DNA of 64,000 nucleotides from NCBI RefSeq assembly GCF_035083965.1, contig NC_089732.1:5347383-5411382 (forward strand). Direction: 5' to 3'. Made by a program: the position numbers and the translations under genes. Positions within the stretch are counted from its first letter, which is position 1; every line of letters starts with the position of its first letter. This document shows positions 60,691 through 64,000 of the stretch, in pieces. This stretch comes from Branchiostoma lanceolatum (lineage: Eukaryota > Chordata > Leptocardii > Amphioxiformes > Branchiostomatidae). A model generated the notes under the pieces. That model did not search any database, had not been told where the DNA came from, and was given only the letters and a program-made list of their open reading frames with translations.

Positions 60691-62200
60691 GTAGATCCAA
60701 GTTAGCACCCCCCTCCCACAACCTTAATACTATATAATACTTACCCATGGTCTTGTTTCTCTTGGAAACCATGTTGTCCTATAGTATTCTTGTGGTATGT
60801 AATACATTTTCTGGGGCCAAATTTGTACCATATCCAAGGGTGTATTTTGACAATGACATGTTTCCATGTTGAATTACATGCTTGTACATATTGTACCTTC
60901 ATGTTGACTTCATGTACTTACATCCATAACTGGAAGATGACAGTACTGTACGTACACTGTTGTGTGTGTAATTGTCCCAAGTTGTTGTCCGCACTGAAAT
61001 ACTGTACATGATAAATGCCAAGATTTCTCCTATCCAAACCTGGCTTCAGTTGAATCAGTACCTACTCAAGGTAACGTTACTGAGGAAAAATGGTTGTTGA
61101 GGCCAGGTGGTTGCTTTTGACAGGGTGGGCTAAGTGTATAGAAATGGACGGGACTATTTTTAATATGGCTTCTGACTGGAGCAGGTTTCCTGTGCCAGGT
61201 GGTTTCTCGACCACGTTTGACTGATCAACATATCATGACCTCTGTTCAAGGAATGTTAATTTAACTCCTCTTTTATCTTGTACTGCTCTAAAATTTAGCT
61301 GACTTTTCAAAGGCAGTAAATCACAGCAACCTATAACAATGTATAGGATTAGATGTGCCTTAGTAACACACATGTTAATTTGAAGTTTTGAGAGATGACA
61401 TGTTTTCATGATCATGAGTTCTTAGTAGTACTTTTCTTAAGAATGTGGGAGCATTATGAGAATTTGTGCACTGCAGAACTAGTCCTATAACGTTATATAC
61501 ACAAACTGATGATGAACAACTATACCTTTATCTTTGTAGTCAAAGCTCTCTTCAATAGTGAAGACAACCTCATGAAAGGTATCTAAACCTCAATGCACTA
61601 CAGTATGAAGTTGCAACTGTAAGTCTTCGAATGTTATTCAACTTCTCTGCTCTTATTTTATAGCTCAATATTCATTGTTATCAATTCTTTATTTTTTGAT
61701 TATGACTTTGTCAAGATGTGACATCATACTTAAATGCACCTTAATATGCACTTTTAGGAATGAGCGTTGTCTTGTTGAATGTTGTGCTAAGAAGAAAGAA
61801 CGCATCTTAAGAAATTAAGTACTTCTCTGCCACTGCCAGCACTCCAAATCGGTATTTATTTTGTAAGACATGTTCATCAAAACGCACATTAAGGATAATG
61901 ACGCCATTAATTGATGTGATTCTATTTTGTTTATTGTTTCTTCGCATATGTACAATACAATATAAAAACAAAGAGAAATAGAGTAAAGAATACATGCAGG
62001 AGAGGCCAGAAGCCTATACGGCTTTTCGGGGGCTTTCAACATGAACAGGAATTATCAAGGCTTTTTATAGAAAGGAGTGATTTTCATGTTTTAATTGTTG
62101 CCCTACTTGTGAGTGTATTTGAAATATGAATAAAATGAACATTCCCAGACGACATTGCTGTATTAAAAGTGTCCACTTTCCTCTAATGAACTTGACCTTC
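60691..62200. other. Intergenic, no supported gene
   Basis: Low-complexity AT-rich sequence between the kinase and DPYD genes with only short frames. Confidence 0.5.
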
Positions 62201-62204
62201 CTTT

Positions 62205-62477
62205 GCACAACCACTACAAACCTACCAAAAATCATGAAGATTCATCAAAGGTTTCTCAAGTTATGCTCTTCACATACATACAGACCCACCCTACAGCTGG
62301 CGTAACCGAAAACATAATCTTCTCGGCGAAGATAATAAAACGAATCTTTTTAAGCTTTGTGTGTTTTGTTGTCTTTTTGGTCATACTAATGATATTCCCA
62401 CTATAAAGTCAAGGGTAACACAAATCCAGTTTAGGACGCTGCCAGCATGCTGCGGGGCCAGTGAGAGGGGGGCTTAA
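62205..62477. mobile_element. Repeat cluster: dispersed repeat joined to a CCCCCTCTCACTGG MITE end
   Basis: A partial GCTAGGGGGCCC-family 3' end (62205-62335, ending in the inverse of 40490-40565) runs directly into a half MITE (62335-62477) that ends GCCAGTGAGAGGGGGGCTTA. Confidence 0.7.
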
Positions 62478-63603
62478 GATGTCTAAACTTCAAGATTAAC
62501 AATTGAAGATGCTGACAGCCACATCAAGTCTAAGGTGTTTATTAAGTACAACAGAACTAAAGATCAGTTGCTTATTTTAACAATGATCAGGGGAAAACAA
62601 TCACTAAATGTGTTACCACTTTAAAACCACAATTTTCTAATGATTAATACAAAAGTAACATAGTAGTTGTAAATATAGATGGAAAAGCTAATACAGGAAG
62701 TGAGCTGATACATAGAAACTTAACAACATCCAATAAGTGCTTAATGTTAATTGTCCAACATTCAACAAGTGTTTAATGTTAATTGTTTAAGACAAAGCTG
62801 AAGAAGAAAGTGTACTACAACTACATGTATATATCTATGACAACAACACTGTATTCTTTGTTTTAAACTCATACATGTAAATATCTTGATTGCAGATTTT
62901 AAAGATGATGTTTAGGTGAAGAAAAAATAGACTATGCTGCATTATAAATCAGTAGATTTCTGTTTCTTCCACATGCGAATATTCTTAATCTCGCAAATTA
63001 CGATAGATTGACTTATCAATAGTATCTTCTTTTTACCAACATTGTATATAATTCACATCTTGTAAAGTCTGAAGTCACTTCATAATCAACTGTGCAACAT
63101 GATGAAGTCATCAAAGTAGAATTACAAGTAGCATCTTGTGCGAAATTTGTGATCATTGAATACATGGAGGTTTTGAAACATCTTTGGTCAGTGCAAAATG
63201 GAATGTGCTCAAATTAATCCAATAAATTGCTCAAATTGCTCAAATTAATCGACAATCATTAACAAATCATGGGTAACTACCTAATTACTGTGATTGATTC
63301 TATAATATAAATCTACATTATCATCGTAATCATATAAAGCTATAGGTGCCAATACTGTAAGTTGGTGAAAAAATATCAAATTTATTCTTCTGATCAATCA
63401 AATTCATCCATTTTCAATATCAGAAGACATGTTAGGTCTGTGTACAATATGAGACACCTGGATTTCTTAATAATTAATGTTATCTTTGGCCTTATCATTA
63501 TAGTACATATTTGAAACAATGTTTCTATTAATTTGTTTTAAGTTTAGATGTTTGGAAAACATTTTGGCATCAAGACACGACTAGTCAGTCGTTGTTGCCA
63601 GGT
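62478..63603 (-). other. Downstream of DPYD, probably 3' UTR and spacer
   Basis: AT-rich with no coding signal. A duplicated CAACAAGTG/TTAATGTTAATTGT phrase lies near 62740-62790. Confidence 0.4.
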
Positions 63604-63824
63604 TTAGTTGACCCTCACACCATCGTGGGTCGGAACAGGGCGGGAAGAGCCCTGCGGCTCTGTGGCCAGCGGGATTCCACGCTTGGGGATGTACGGGATG
63701 GAACGCGGAACCATCTGGATGCAGTCGATGATGGGGCAGACGCTGACGCAGAGCGTACACCCGGTGCAGTCGTCCGTGACGTGAGGCAGATGGGTCTCTG
63801 CGTCAAATGTAATGGCCTGGTAAC
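63604..63824 (-). CDS. DPYD: Dihydropyrimidine dehydrogenase, last exon (partial)
   Basis: A minus-strand exon enters in phase 1 after CCCCCACAG and runs 221 nt to TAA. It reads [19 protein letters not shown], the ferredoxin-type motif C-x2-C-x2-C-x3-C ([16 protein letters not shown]), then [15 protein letters not shown]. This is the C-terminal 4Fe-4S segment of dihydropyrimidine dehydrogenase, the cytosolic NADPH-dependent enzyme that begins uracil and thymine breakdown. The Cys spacing and PKRG tail match the vertebrate enzyme. The tail after PKRG is about 15 residues longer than I recall for human. The rest of the gene lies beyond the right edge. Confidence 0.94.
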
Positions 63825-64000
63825 CTGTGGGGGTTCATCATATAAAACATTAACACCTAATGCACACGATACAGGAATGATCCATACGACCCTGCACTAT
63901 TAAGTATCTTCTAATATGCTTGGTGAGGTATTGACTGTGTCATCCCTAAAAAGTGTGATGATTCTGTGGATCATCCTTGAGTTTTACACTTTAGTTAGGT

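Overview
The window looks like nuclear DNA of an invertebrate deuterostome, most likely a cephalochordate (amphioxus, Branchiostoma). This is an inference from content, with no database check. The genes are split by many small introns with vertebrate-like exon boundaries. Every intron assigned here has GT-AG borders and conserved phase. Death-fold and NACHT genes of the kind expanded in amphioxus are present. Introns and intergenic DNA are packed with short inverted-repeat (MITE or foldback) elements, tRNA-derived SINEs and decayed LINE ends. Nothing prokaryotic (operons, CRISPR, insertion sequences) was seen.

Layout. (1) 133-1511, minus: the last two exons of a death-domain protein. (2) 1.5-14.3 kb: mostly repeats, with one signal-peptide exon at 5179-5707 (plus) and a dense nest of MITEs at 11.2-14.1 kb. 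(3) 14317-31983, plus: a mosaic cell-surface protein built from EGF-like exons, three or four thrombospondin type 1 repeats, a coiled coil, two PAN/apple-like domains, a proline/threonine stalk and a C-terminal membrane anchor. Nearly all its exons are phase 1-1. A decayed third PAN exon lies at 31046-31311. (4) 32697-37509, minus: a complete CARD-NACHT-LRR-like (NLR) gene in four exons, about 1050 aa, convergent with the mosaic gene. (5) 37.5-41.4 kb: LINE remnants and other repeats. (6) 41396-53232, minus: a complete 18-coding-exon PUM3-like (Pumilio/PUF6 family) gene of about 642 aa. (7) 55162-59938, plus: an AK3/AK4-type adenylate kinase (226 aa from the internal Met), with an upstream in-frame signal-peptide exon that could give a 274 aa secretory form. 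(8) 63604-63824, minus: the last exon of dihydropyrimidine dehydrogenase (DPYD), ending in a 4Fe-4S motif.

How the genes relate. PUM3 (ribosome biogenesis), adenylate kinase (nucleotide balance) and DPYD (pyrimidine breakdown) are housekeeping genes. PUM3 and AK3 also lie close together on human 9p24, which suggests conserved linkage. The left half is accessory in character: two death-fold proteins and a modular receptor-like protein in a transposon-rich setting, as expected of fast-evolving immune or recognition loci. Several mobile elements sit within about 20 bp of splice acceptors, and a minisatellite has copied the acceptor of the last NLR exon. These are the most testable oddities in the window.
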